13,472 nt of DNA. Origin: JAIXRY01 sp031972855. GTDB lineage: Bacteria > Patescibacteriota > Minisyncoccia > Phycocordibacterales > UBA9973. Of the stretch, positions 1 to 7,327 are shown piece by piece. The stretch lies in contig DALYDY010000012.1 in NCBI GenBank assembly GCA_031972855.1, positions 1 to 13,472 of the forward strand. Reading direction: 5' to 3'. How positions within the stretch are numbered: position 1 is the first letter of the stretch; every line of letters starts with the position of its first letter. The notes beneath the pieces are model-generated. The model ran no database searches and was not told the origin of the DNA. It saw only the letters and a program-made list of their open reading frames with translations. A program made the position numbers and the translations under genes.

Positions 1-525
1 ACACTTCTCGAACTTCTGATTGTTATTGCAATAATTGGTGTTCTTGCCTCTATTGTGATGGCAAGTCTTAATTCTTCAAGAAATAAAGCTTCAGCTTCTT
101 TTGTAAAACAGCAAGCAGATCAAATAAAAAAAGAGTTTGAATTGTATTATCAGACAAACGGAGTTTATGGTAGTACATCAGCGAGAAATAACGCAAGTCC
201 TTTGCGTGGTGTAGGTTATGCTGGTAGTACTGTTGTTGGTCCTGGCGATTGTTGGGATCCAATAAGAGGGAATAGTTTTACAAAATTATATGAAATGATT
301 GGTAAGGGTATGACCAACACTAATTCACCAACGGGTGGTAATGATATTTGGTGTGTACTTTCTGATGATGGTCAAAGATATGCAATCGCTTTTTTGAATA
401 TGAAGTCCGGTCCTGTAACTTATTGTTTTGATTCTAGTGGAAATATAAAAGAGTCGAACACTTTACTTCCTACAAGTCCTATAAATTTAAATTTGAGCAC
501 AAGTTCTGGTGCTACTTGTCTTTAG
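1..525 (+). CDS. Type IV pilin-like protein, 5' end outside the window
   Basis: The reading frame is open from base 1 and encodes 174 visible residues ending in a TAG stop. It starts inside the pilin signature (TLLELLIVIAIIGVLASIV...), so only the start codon, the short leader peptide and the first mature residue or so are missing. After the hydrophobic N-terminal helix, used in this family for membrane anchoring and filament packing, comes a polar globular domain. That domain has four cysteines (GDCWDP, IWCVLS, TYCFDSS and the terminal TCL) that could form two disulfides. It is the closest paralogue of the fourth pilin gene, sharing the cysteine pattern, the DSSGNIKESN segment and a 48-nt identical stretch. 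The likely role is a major or minor pilin of a type IV pilus or pseudopilus; which one cannot be told from the sequence. The internal GTG/ATG at 55-60 lies within the helix and is not the start. Confidence 0.9.
   Translation, partial: TLLELLIVIAIIGVLASIVMASLNSSRNKASASFVKQQADQIKKEFELYYQTNGVYGSTSARNNASPLRGVGYAGSTVVGPGDCWDPIRGNSFTKLYEMIGKGMTNTNSPTGGNDIWCVLSDDGQRYAIAFLNMKSGPVTYCFDSSGNIKESNTLLPTSPINLNLSTSSGATCL
94..141 (+). repeat. 48-nt segment identical to 1663-1710 (copy A)
   Basis: This stretch in the first pilin, coding for ASFVKQQADQIKKEFE, is identical base for base to 1663-1710 in the fourth pilin. Flanking codons differ, including at synonymous positions, so the identity is localised. 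It suggests recent duplication or gene conversion between the paralogues. Confidence 0.85.
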
Positions 526-546
526 TCTTTTTAAATAATATATATT

Positions 547-1020
547 ATGTCTAACAAAAAAGCTTTCACTCTCCTCGAACTTCTAATCGTTATTGCAATC
601 ATTGGTGTGCTCGCGAGTATTGTGATGGCGAGTTTGAATAGTGCTAGAGTTAAAACAAGAAATACTGTCAGAAAGCAAGACATGGTTACTATATATAAAA
701 TGCTGTCTCTTTATTATGACAAGTATGGATATCTTCCTGTAACTTCAACTTATGGTGGAGCTGATGCTGGAGGCTGGGACTTTAGTTCTCAAGGCACATT
801 TCTCAATTTTTTGGTTACTGGAGGTATTACTACAAAAGTCCCTGTAGATCCTATCAATAATGACCCAGATCACTTTATTTCAGGTACTTATGCATATAAT
901 TATTATTGTTATAATAATGGTAATGCAAATCAAGATCAATTAGCTATTGGCTATAGAATTGAAGGTGGCTCTGGGGTTATATGGTACGCACCCTTTGAAA
1001 CAGGTTGGGAGTGTCAATAA
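547..1020 (+). CDS. Type IV pilin-like protein (157 aa)
   Basis: The protein begins MSNKKAFTLLELLIVIAIIG, a class III prepilin signal: a short basic leader, a predicted prepilin peptidase cut between Ala6 and Phe7, Glu at mature position 5, and a roughly 20-residue hydrophobic helix. The residue before the cut is Ala rather than the usual Gly. The segment after the helix (SLNSARVKTRNTVRKQDM) follows the pattern common in Parcubacteria pilins. The C-terminal domain is Gly/Tyr/Asn-rich with two cysteines (YYCYNN and the terminal WECQ). It lies 21 nt after the previous pilin and 3 nt before the next, so the genes are probably co-transcribed. No Shine-Dalgarno sequence precedes the ATG. It is a structural pilin or pseudopilin by family; the filament it belongs to is not identified here because no pilB, pilC or pilD lies in the window. 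Confidence 0.9.
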   Translation: MSNKKAFTLLELLIVIAIIGVLASIVMASLNSARVKTRNTVRKQDMVTIYKMLSLYYDKYGYLPVTSTYGGADAGGWDFSSQGTFLNFLVTGGITTKVPVDPINNDPDHFISGTYAYNYYCYNNGNANQDQLAIGYRIEGGSGVIWYAPFETGWECQ

Positions 1021-1023
1021 ATT

Positions 1024-1515
1024 ATGAAAAAAATATCTAACAAAAAAGCTTTCACCCTTCTCGAACTTCTGATTGTTATTGCAATCATTGGTGTACTTGC
1101 GAGTATAGTAATGGCAAGTTTAAATAATGCGAGAGTAAAAGCTAGGGATTCTAAAAGAAAACAAGATCTAATTCAACTAAGAAGCGCTATGGAGTTATAT
1201 AATAGTTCTAATAATATTTATATGGGTAGTTGGGGTTGGGTGGCTAACTACGGATCAGGGTCTGTTGTAGATGTTCCTGGGTTAACTCCTTCTCATATAT
1301 CAAAGGTGCCAAACGATACATCTTTTTCTTATCAGTATTGGAGGAAAGATTGGATTGGATATACCTGTTTGAATTTGGGGGATCCTAATAAATTTGCCTT
1401 TTATGCTTATTTAGAAAATCCTTCTGCTTCAGATTTAGCAACAATTACAAATGGAGATAGTTTTGATCAGTGTGTAAAAAATACATGGGGTTTAAATTAT
1501 AAAATTGGAAATTAG
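1024..1515 (+). CDS. Type IV pilin-like protein (163 aa)
   Basis: The N-terminus MKKISNKKAFTLLELLIVIA carries the same prepilin signature with Ala before the predicted cleavage and Glu5 in the mature chain. The following SLNNARVKARDSKRKQDL is the amphipathic continuation seen in many CPR pilins. The remaining roughly 110 residues form a variable domain rich in Trp, Tyr and Asn with two cysteines (YTCLN, DQCVKN). The gene starts 3 nt after the TAA of the second pilin and ends 3 nt before the fourth, so these three are tightly packed. The stop is TAG. Its globular domain is unlike that of its neighbours, whereas the first and fourth genes are a close pair, so it may be a minor pilin. That assignment is inference. 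Confidence 0.9.
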   Translation: MKKISNKKAFTLLELLIVIAIIGVLASIVMASLNNARVKARDSKRKQDLIQLRSAMELYNSSNNIYMGSWGWVANYGSGSVVDVPGLTPSHISKVPNDTSFSYQYWRKDWIGYTCLNLGDPNKFAFYAYLENPSASDLATITNGDSFDQCVKNTWGLNYKIGN

Positions 1516-1518
1516 TAT

Positions 1519-2112
1519 ATGAAATTTTTTAATTTAAAAAATAAAAAAATATTCAACAACAAAGCATTCACTCTCCTCGAACTTTTGATTGTTATTGCAA
1601 TCATTGGTGTTCTTGCATCTGTTGTTATTGCAAGTCTCAACTCTTCTAGAAATAAAGCAGCTGCTTCTTTTGTAAAACAGCAAGCAGATCAAATAAAAAA
1701 AGAGTTTGAAATTTATTATGCTTCAAATGGAAATAGGTATGGTGCTTGGGCGAGTAATATGAACTTACAAAGCCCATATACATCACCTGGATTTACGAGC
1801 GTGCACGCTGGAGCAGGACACTGCTATGCTCCTTTCGGAAGAGTGGATACAAACATTACTAGAATGGTTGGTAAAGCTATGGAAAAGACAAATATTGATT
1901 TAACAGGTGGTTCTGGTGGAGGTGGAACAGGGTATGGATTTTGGTGCAGAATGTCTCCTGATGGTCAGTCTTATGCATTCGCTTTTATCAATATGAAGAG
2001 TGGTCCAAATGTTTACTGTGTAGATTCGAGTGGTAATATAAAAGAGTCTAATAACGCATCAAGTGTGGATCCTATAAGTACTCATATGACAAACCCTGTA
2101 ACTTGTCTATAG
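1519..2112 (+). CDS. Type IV pilin-like protein (197 aa), paralogue of the first pilin
   Basis: The leader is longer than in its neighbours (MKFFNLKNKKIFNNKA before FTLLE). The prepilin motif is otherwise the same, with Ala at -1 and Glu5. Its globular domain matches that of the first pilin: the same four cysteines (GHCYAPFG, FWCRMS, VYCVDSS, terminal TCL), the FINMKSGP and DSSGNIKESN segments, and a shared 48-nt identical DNA stretch. A glycine-rich loop (GGSGGGGTGYG) is inserted before the second cysteine. The gene ends in TAG only 2 nt from the stop of recG on the opposite strand, leaving no room for a terminator between them. The duplication, followed by divergence of the exposed loops, suggests antigenic or adhesive diversification; that is inference. 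Confidence 0.9.
   Translation: MKFFNLKNKKIFNNKAFTLLELLIVIAIIGVLASVVIASLNSSRNKAAASFVKQQADQIKKEFEIYYASNGNRYGAWASNMNLQSPYTSPGFTSVHAGAGHCYAPFGRVDTNITRMVGKAMEKTNIDLTGGSGGGGTGYGFWCRMSPDGQSYAFAFINMKSGPNVYCVDSSGNIKESNNASSVDPISTHMTNPVTCL
1663..1710 (+). repeat. 48-nt segment identical to 94-141 (copy B)
   Basis: This is the partner copy in the fourth pilin, in the same frame and the same position just after the N-terminal helix. Confidence 0.85.
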
Positions 2113-2114
2113 AT

Positions 2115-4295
2115 TTACTCAAAATGCATTTCTTTAATTTCCTCTATCTTTTCTCTGAGTAGGGGATTTTTTTGTAATTCAAAATCTTCACTGATTATCG
2201 CTTTTGCTTCATTTCGAGCTGCTTCAACGAGTTTGATATTTCGCAGTGCTTCCATTGCAATATCAGAAACACCCCACTGCTTGAGTCCTGCGAGTTCACC
2301 TGTGCCACGTTGTGAAAGATCTAGTTCTGCGAGTTTGAATCCGTCGTCAGTATCTACTAGAGCTTGGAGTCTGTCGACTGTTTTTTGTTGTTTTGCTTCT
2401 GCAAGTAAAAAACAATAAGCTTGGTGCGAACCTCTTTTCGTTCGTCCACGCAATTGATGAATTTGAGCAAGTCCAAAACGTTCAGCACCTTCGATGATCA
2501 TCATATTTGCATTTGGTACATTAACACCAACCTCAACAACAGAAGTCGCTACAAGTATCTGTATTTTTCCATCAGTAAAGTCTCTCATAACTTCATCTTT
2601 TTTAACAGGAGTCATTTTCCCATGTAGAACACCAACACTTTCTTCTTTAAAAATTTCTTTCTTCAATCGCTTAGCTTCTGTTTCTACTGATTTTGCAATA
2701 ACTTTCTGCTCGTCTTCTTCATCAGGATCGTTTATTCTAGGACAAATTACATATAGTTGTCTTCCACTTTTTAATTCTTCTTTTATTTTACAATACATCT
2801 CATCTCGTGTTTTTTCTGTAATTATTTCTGTCTTTACGATTTTTCTTCCTGCTGGTAGTTGGTCTAGAAGTGTGATATCTAAGTCACCATAAATAGTAAG
2901 AGCAAGAGTTCGGGGGATTGGAGTTGCTGTCATTGAAAGAAAGTGAGGTGAGATATTTGAATTTGTTGAAGTTTTTTTAGCTAAAGCCCTTCTTTGTTTT
3001 TGTCCAAAACGATGTTGTTCATCAACAATAGCAAGTGCGAGATGCTTGAATTGCACACTCTTTTGTATTAGTGCGTGAGTGCCGACAACAACACTTATTT
3101 CTCCTTGTTCTACCCATTTTGAAAGTTGTGTACGAGAAATGTTTGTCCAAGGTTTTGTTGCACTTGCAACTTTTGTTGGGAATTTGCGACACCCACTACC
3201 TGTTATTAGGGCGATTTGAATTCCTGTGCCTTTAAAAAATTGAATAAAAGATTCAAAATGTTGTGTAGCTAGAATTTCTGTTGGCGCCATATATGCAACC
3301 TGAAGAGTCCCAAATTTTTGATTTTTTGGTCTTGTCTTTATTGTGGCGTATGTTGCCAATGCCGCGACAGCTGTCTTACCAGAACCAACATCACCCTCTA
3401 GTAATCTAGACATTGGATATGATTTTTTTAGATCTTCGACAACACTATTCATTGCATTTATTTGAGCGTCTGTTGGTTCAAAAGGAAGATTATCGATAAA
3501 TTCTTGAAGTATTTTTTCTTCAGTATCTACACAATACGAGCCATCTTTTTTTGATTCTTCTCTTTCTTTTGTTCTTGCTACTTGTATTAGAAATATTTCT
3601 TGAAAAGAAAAACGTTTACGAGCCGCTTCCGCATGTTCTTTTTTTTCTGGACGATGAATCCATAAAAGTGCCTTCTGTATATCAGGTAGGGAATATTTCT
3701 TTAGTATATATTCTGGTATAGGGTCTTTTATTTGTTCATGAATTTTTTCTGCAAATACTTTCTCTAGTGTTTTTTGAATCCAAAGAGATGTTATACCTTT
3801 TGTTTCTTTATATATTGGAGCTCCAAATTTATAATTAGATGTTTTTTCTTGTTGAAATAAAGAATCGTGTATATCTATAGGCAAGTCAGCTTGTTTTTGA
3901 ATATTTCCATTAGCTATAGAAAATGATCCATTTTTTTGTATGTTTGCAACGCCACTTACCATAACATGGTCGCCATCTTTTAATATCTTTGCTATGTATG
4001 GTTGATTGAACCATACAAGATTTATTTTTCCTGTGAGGTCCTCTATGACTCCTTGTGCCATGGATACTTTTGTATGGAAACTTTTATTTGTTTTTAAATT
4101 TTTTATAACACCAAAAATTGTTATAGGTATTCCAGGTTCTATTTCAGAAATATTTGTAACTGTTGAGATATCAGAATATCTTGCAGGAAAATATAAAATT
4201 AAATCCAAAACACTTTTGATTTGAAGTTTGTTTAATCCTTTTTTATGTATTTCAGAAAGTCTGGAAATTTTTTCAATCGGCGTATTAGGATTCAT
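2115..4295 (-). CDS. recG: ATP-dependent DNA helicase RecG
   Basis: RecG is a double-stranded DNA translocase that remodels stalled replication forks and recombination junctions. The 726-residue product has the family order: an N-terminal wedge/OB domain (from MNPNTPIEKISRL, with LILYFPARYSD), then two helicase domains. Walker A GDVGSGKT lies at about 301-308, motif II DEQH at 425-428, TATPIPRTL at 456-464, VVEVGVNVPN at about 586-595, and a C-terminal GTGELAGLKQWG at about 664-675. Motif VI reads QLRGRTKRG (614-622) where QLRGRVGRG is usual. The stretch between TGS and VGTHA is longer than in typical members. I chose the ATG at 4293-4295, because the family normally begins just before this TPI segment. 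A start 17 codons upstream would overlap the doxX-like gene. With the chosen start the gene lies 7 nt behind that gene, so they probably form one transcript. Confidence 0.95.
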   Translation of the reverse strand: MNPNTPIEKISRLSEIHKKGLNKLQIKSVLDLILYFPARYSDISTVTNISEIEPGIPITIFGVIKNLKTNKSFHTKVSMAQGVIEDLTGKINLVWFNQPYIAKILKDGDHVMVSGVANIQKNGSFSIANGNIQKQADLPIDIHDSLFQQEKTSNYKFGAPIYKETKGITSLWIQKTLEKVFAEKIHEQIKDPIPEYILKKYSLPDIQKALLWIHRPEKKEHAEAARKRFSFQEIFLIQVARTKEREESKKDGSYCVDTEEKILQEFIDNLPFEPTDAQINAMNSVVEDLKKSYPMSRLLEGDVGSGKTAVAALATYATIKTRPKNQKFGTLQVAYMAPTEILATQHFESFIQFFKGTGIQIALITGSGCRKFPTKVASATKPWTNISRTQLSKWVEQGEISVVVGTHALIQKSVQFKHLALAIVDEQHRFGQKQRRALAKKTSTNSNISPHFLSMTATPIPRTLALTIYGDLDITLLDQLPAGRKIVKTEIITEKTRDEMYCKIKEELKSGRQLYVICPRINDPDEEDEQKVIAKSVETEAKRLKKEIFKEESVGVLHGKMTPVKKDEVMRDFTDGKIQILVATSVVEVGVNVPNANMMIIEGAERFGLAQIHQLRGRTKRGSHQAYCFLLAEAKQQKTVDRLQALVDTDDGFKLAELDLSQRGTGELAGLKQWGVSDIAMEALRNIKLVEAARNEAKAIISEDFELQKNPLLREKIEEIKEMHFE

Positions 4296-4302
4296 TTGTT
4301 TT

Positions 4303-5283
4303 TTAAGATTTTTTGAGAAGTCTATCAACACTAAACATCCCACCACCTTCTATTGTAAGTATAGCGAGAGCTGAGAATAGTGTTACATGTGAATATACAG
4401 CTTCTTCAAAATAGAAGAAGGTAAGAGATAATACGAGTATACCTACAACCCCAACTACTCTAGTGTAGTATCCAGATATGATTAATATTCCAAGAAGAAG
4501 CTCTATTATTCCAGCTCCAAGGACCCACATCGCTGGCATTACTGGTACATATGCTGTTAAGTTGTATTGTTCTACAACTAGATTAGATAATCCTGGGTTT
4601 AATAATTTTTCATGAAGTGCTAGATATATAAATGCAATTCCTACCCCAAGACGTATTATTATAGGTAGCCAGTATCTGTGTATTTTTAAAAATTTTAAAA
4701 GAGATATGTTTAGTATGTCGTCTATACCAGGTCTTGCACTATGGAAGACAAGAACAGAAAGAGATAGTGCGAGCACATCCATGTTTCCAATTAAATAAGG
4801 TTCCTGAAGAAGTGCATATACATATATTCCTATTGTTGCTATTGCTGCTGGAGCAATAAGAAAACCAGCAAGAAAACAAAACCCAATTGCTATTTGTATA
4901 AAAGAGAATACTTGTCCATCAGATAGTGTTGGTGAAATAAATACACCAGCTGTTCCTGCGCCGATAAGAGATATTCCAAGAGCAAGTCGGAGTATCCAAG
5001 GAATAAGCTCGTGGTATGAATTTAATTTATCGATAATTTTATGGAAAGCTTTATTGAAAAATGGTATTTTTTTAATAAATACAAAAATCCCCACCACAAC
5101 AATAGCTGTTGTAATCATTAAAAATATATTAAAAGGGTCAAATAAGGCTTGCTGTAAATATACAGGATTTGGACCCATAACTTTTTCTGCATCTGCAGGC
5201 TTTACTACATACGAAACGTGAGCGCTTGTTGTTATTGGGAAGATTGTTGATAAAAATAAAAGTACTTTTGTGAAAGTTTTCAT
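4303..5283 (-). CDS. DoxX-like multi-spanning membrane protein with N-terminal signal peptide
   Basis: The 326-residue product starts with a signal peptide (MKTFTKVLLFLSTIFPITTSA, probable cut before HVSYV). A roughly 30-residue exported segment and about nine hydrophobic helices follow. Two similar halves can be seen. RLALGISLIGAGTAGVFISP (about 97-116) is echoed by RLGVGIAFIYLALHEKLLNP (about 211-230). Each begins with the Arg-Leu-x-x-Gly pattern and ends as in DoxX/DoxD-type proteins. DoxX-family proteins are integral membrane proteins, some linked to quinone or thiol redox chemistry, but the function here is not predictable. The gene is followed after 7 nt by recG. It has its own extended -10 box only 8 nt before the ATG, downstream of a strong terminator, so it begins a transcription unit. 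The family call is fairly secure; the reaction is not. Confidence 0.75.
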   Translation of the reverse strand: MKTFTKVLLFLSTIFPITTSAHVSYVVKPADAEKVMGPNPVYLQQALFDPFNIFLMITTAIVVVGIFVFIKKIPFFNKAFHKIIDKLNSYHELIPWILRLALGISLIGAGTAGVFISPTLSDGQVFSFIQIAIGFCFLAGFLIAPAAIATIGIYVYALLQEPYLIGNMDVLALSLSVLVFHSARPGIDDILNISLLKFLKIHRYWLPIIIRLGVGIAFIYLALHEKLLNPGLSNLVVEQYNLTAYVPVMPAMWVLGAGIIELLLGILIISGYYTRVVGVVGILVLSLTFFYFEEAVYSHVTLFSALAILTIEGGGMFSVDRLLKKS

Positions 5284-5291
5284 ATATCTAT

Positions 5292-5300
5292 TTTATACCA
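5292..5300 (-). promoter_or_regulatory. Extended -10 promoter for doxX-like/recG, nearly leaderless
   Basis: On the minus strand the sequence reads TGGTATAAA, which is TGn plus a TATAAA -10 box. Its last base is 8 nt before the A of the ATG at 5283, so the usual 6-nt gap to +1 leaves about 2 nt of leader. No good -35 box is seen, which is normal for extended -10 promoters. The start site itself is inferred. Confidence 0.5.
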
Positions 5301-5311
5301 AATCAAGAAAA

Positions 5312-5346
5312 TAAAAAATGGCGTTTAGTATAAACGCCATTTTTTA
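5312..5346 (-). terminator. Intrinsic terminator after the phosphatase gene (bidirectional form)
   Basis: There is a perfect 16-bp inverted repeat (5312-5327 and 5331-5346) around a 3-nt loop. Its GC-rich core TGGCG/CGCCA is flanked by A6 and T6 tracts. It begins directly next to the TAA of the phosphatase gene (5347-5349) and lies 29 nt upstream of the doxX-like start. It therefore ends the phosphatase transcript and insulates doxX-recG. The symmetry means it could also work in the plus direction. Confidence 0.9.
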
Positions 5347-6303
5347 TTATATTTTTTTATACCACTCCTTCATTTCATCGATTCTTGTTTTGTGAATACA
5401 CAAAAGCTCTTCTGGAACAGGGGACATGTCTTCTTTAGGTATAAATTTGTAAGGGATTAATTTGTTATCTTTTATCTCAAAGAAGCAATAACCCATTTTA
5501 TGACTCATTCCAAACACAGGACAAGCATCCCAAGGCGTTTGCATTCCGTACCTTGATTTTATTAAAAGACCTCCCACTTCTCCTTTCCATAGACGTGCGA
5601 ATGTAAAACCTATACTTCCGACAGTGACTTCAATATCAAAAAATAATTTATTTTCACTATGAGTCATTTTTTGTGCAAGATCTGAAAGATCTCTAGGGTC
5701 ATTTCTAAGTTGTAAGAAATATTGATTTAGAGGTGTCTCTGTTTCTACAACCAGTTCTTGAGCATCTTCAAATTCGTATATTCTATAGACTTTATTACTC
5801 CCTGGTCTTGAGTGGAATATTTCTAGAGTATTTGGGTCTCCAATAGTAACAGCTTCAATAACACCTTCAAATATAAAAGCAATCATTGTTGTTATTGCAT
5901 GAGATTGCTTTCTTTTGTATGCACGAGTTCCATCAAGAGGGTCTATAGTGAAGTAGTAATTATGATTTTTGTCTGTACATTTACGAGAAAATTTTTCTTC
6001 CGCTACAATACCAGCCTTTGGAAAGTTTTCGTTTATTATGTTTATAAAAATTTCTTGTGCAGCAAAGTCAGCAGAAGTTACAAGATCTTCTTCTTGTTTG
6101 TAATCAACTATTTTTGATTGTGCGTGAAATGTAATTCTTTGACGTCTTATTTCAAGAATTGCTCTTCTTACACATTCTTTCATTATAAGACTTACTGTGT
6201 TTGGGTTTATTTCTCCAAATTTGTTCTGATTCATGTATTTAATGTATAGATTTGATAGGTGAGTGTCAAATTTGAGATTATTGATGTTTGTAAAAACATC
6301 CAA
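5347..6303 (-). CDS. Inositol-monophosphatase-family phosphatase
   Basis: The 318-residue product carries the metal-binding signatures of the Mg2+-dependent inositol monophosphatase/FBPase/CysQ superfamily. These are a first acidic motif EEDLVTSADFAAQEIF (71-86), Glu102-Glu103 in VAEEKF, motif A DPLDGT (Asp121, Leu123, Asp124, Thr126), and motif B WD (Trp258-Asp259). Motif B continues CPVFG instead of the more usual AAG-type ending. The fold normally hydrolyses a small phosphate monoester such as inositol phosphate, sugar phosphate or PAP. The substrate cannot be assigned from sequence. An extra N-terminal stretch of about 30 residues precedes the domain. Met24 (ATG at 6232-6234) is a possible alternative start. 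The gene is followed at once by a strong terminator, and no ribosome-binding site is seen. Confidence 0.85.
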   Translation of the reverse strand: MDVFTNINNLKFDTHLSNLYIKYMNQNKFGEINPNTVSLIMKECVRRAILEIRRQRITFHAQSKIVDYKQEEDLVTSADFAAQEIFINIINENFPKAGIVAEEKFSRKCTDKNHNYYFTIDPLDGTRAYKRKQSHAITTMIAFIFEGVIEAVTIGDPNTLEIFHSRPGSNKVYRIYEFEDAQELVVETETPLNQYFLQLRNDPRDLSDLAQKMTHSENKLFFDIEVTVGSIGFTFARLWKGEVGGLLIKSRYGMQTPWDACPVFGMSHKMGYCFFEIKDNKLIPYKFIPKEDMSPVPEELLCIHKTRIDEMKEWYKKI

Positions 6304-6307
6304 ATAC

Positions 6308-6337
6308 TAACTTCTTGTTTTTTAATAAATGAAGTTA
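6308..6337. repeat. 7-bp inverted repeat upstream of the phosphatase gene
   Basis: TAACTTC (6308-6314) and GAAGTTA (6331-6337) form a perfect inverted repeat with a 16-nt AT-rich centre, just upstream of the phosphatase start at 6303. It could be an operator or a weak leader hairpin. With only 7 bp in AT-rich DNA, chance is possible. Confidence 0.3.
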
Positions 6338-6384
6338 ATTCTATATTTATTTACTAAATTATTTTTATGTATATTGTACAAATA

Positions 6385-7113
6385 TTATTCTTTAATATAA
6401 ATACCTATATGAGAATTATCTCCTGAAAATTTTATTTGTTTAAAGCCAAATTCTTCTGGTGGTGAAATAGTATTATTACAACCCCCAATAAAAAGAGATC
6501 CTTTCTTTGTGGTTCTGTAAATCTCTTTTAATACAGCATCCATGTATTTACTTGGTAAAAACCCATAGTCTTCATCAATATTATAATATTGACCACTATC
6601 ATCATCAGCTCCCGCCATAAAAAATGATCCATAATTATCAGGTATTTTTGCTAAAAATAAAAGCAAATCATCTTTGATTATGTATTTTTCAAAAGAATCC
6701 TGAGTTGAGGCTTTTTCAACTATATCTATATCTACACCTATATATTTTTTTACTCCAAATATCTTTACCATTTGTGATATAAATTTCTGTTCACCACAAC
6801 ATAGATCAATCAGTGTTTCATTGTTTAATTTATTTTTTATGAAAACTCCTTGTTCTGTCAGTTGCTCGTCTTCTATTTTTTCTATAAGTTGAGAATTGTT
6901 TGTTTCAAGTTTTTTTACTAGTTCTTCATCTTTAAATATATAAGGTGTTGACCATCGATACGATGGAGCATTTGGAGGAATAGTTGCAGTTTTTGCTAAT
7001 TCATAATATTCTTCTGGTATTTCGTGGAAAAACTCCTGTTTTATTTTATGAAGCATTAATTCTTCAGGTGATTCTTGTTTTTGGATAAAATTGGAATTTT
7101 CTTTATTTATCAT
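6385..7113 (-). CDS. Putative class I SAM-dependent methyltransferase
   Basis: The central part of this 242-residue protein looks like a Rossmann-type methyltransferase. LIDLCCGEQKF (101-111) matches motif I, although the glycine-rich loop is degenerate (CCGE in place of a GxGxG run). YIGVDID (124-130) matches the acidic end of the second strand. IYRTTKKGSLFIGG (about 198-211) is in the place of the later strand 'LkpGG' region. The N-terminal 95 residues are acidic and lack a recognisable domain. No substrate can be named. Its promoter sits just before the ATG, so it is probably a single-gene unit, with 81 nt to the phosphatase gene. A structured RNA and terminator lie directly upstream and could control it. 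The degenerate motif I leaves room for a non-catalytic member. Confidence 0.6.
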   Translation of the reverse strand: MINKENSNFIQKQESPEELMLHKIKQEFFHEIPEEYYELAKTATIPPNAPSYRWSTPYIFKDEELVKKLETNNSQLIEKIEDEQLTEQGVFIKNKLNNETLIDLCCGEQKFISQMVKIFGVKKYIGVDIDIVEKASTQDSFEKYIIKDDLLLFLAKIPDNYGSFFMAGADDDSGQYYNIDEDYGFLPSKYMDAVLKEIYRTTKKGSLFIGGCNNTISPPEEFGFKQIKFSGDNSHIGIYIKE

Positions 7114-7122
7114 ATATTAAAA

Positions 7123-7150
7123 ATTATATCAGTTAGTGTTATATAATCAA
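7123..7150 (-). promoter_or_regulatory. Promoter of the methyltransferase gene, nearly leaderless
   Basis: On the minus strand TTGATT (7145-7150) is followed after 16 nt by TATAAT (7123-7128), preceded by TG to give TGATATAAT. The -10 box ends 9 nt before the A of the ATG at 7113, which predicts about 3 nt of leader. The matches at both boxes make this one of the best promoters in the window. Confidence 0.65.
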
Positions 7151-7154
7151 CAAT

Positions 7155-7184
7155 AAAAAAGAGTCCTATACGGTGCTCTTTTTA
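7155..7184 (-). terminator. Hairpin terminator between the RNA region and the methyltransferase
   Basis: AAAAAGAG (7156-7163) pairs with CTCTTTTT (7176-7183). The stem extends inward through a G-U pair and CC/GG with one bulge. On the minus strand the stem is followed by a T6 tract. It would stop a transcript coming from the RNA region just before the methyltransferase promoter. The plus direction also has a T-run. Confidence 0.7.
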
Positions 7185-7291
7185 TATATGTTCGGCTAGA
7201 CTTTCTGATTACATCAGCAGGTACTTTTCAATCTCGCAAACTCGATAATGAAAAGTCGGGATTTGATCCTTACAGGATCAGTATACCTTTT
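7155..7291 (-). ncRNA. Candidate structured RNA upstream of the methyltransferase (identity unknown)
   Basis: A minus-strand TATAAT (7298-7303) could start an RNA of about 135 nt. It contains a 6-bp hairpin (7264-7269 with 7275-7280), an 8-bp hairpin (7223-7230 with 7249-7256), a 5-bp hairpin (7205-7209 with 7213-7217) and the terminator at 7155-7184. The first two hairpins may be closed by GGTA/TACC into a three-way junction. A leader of junction plus terminator plus downstream gene is how riboswitches and attenuators are built, but an independent small RNA is equally possible. I recognise no known class. The -35 region is poor. Confidence 0.35.
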
Positions 7292-7327
7292 TGATATATT
7301 ATAAAGCAGGACTTGGTCACTCTCATG

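Noticed and set aside
4296..4346. Upstream start for recG (17 extra codons)
   Set aside because: It would overlap the end of the doxX-like gene, and the extra residues (MVGCLVLIDFSKNLKKQ) do not fit the family N-terminus.
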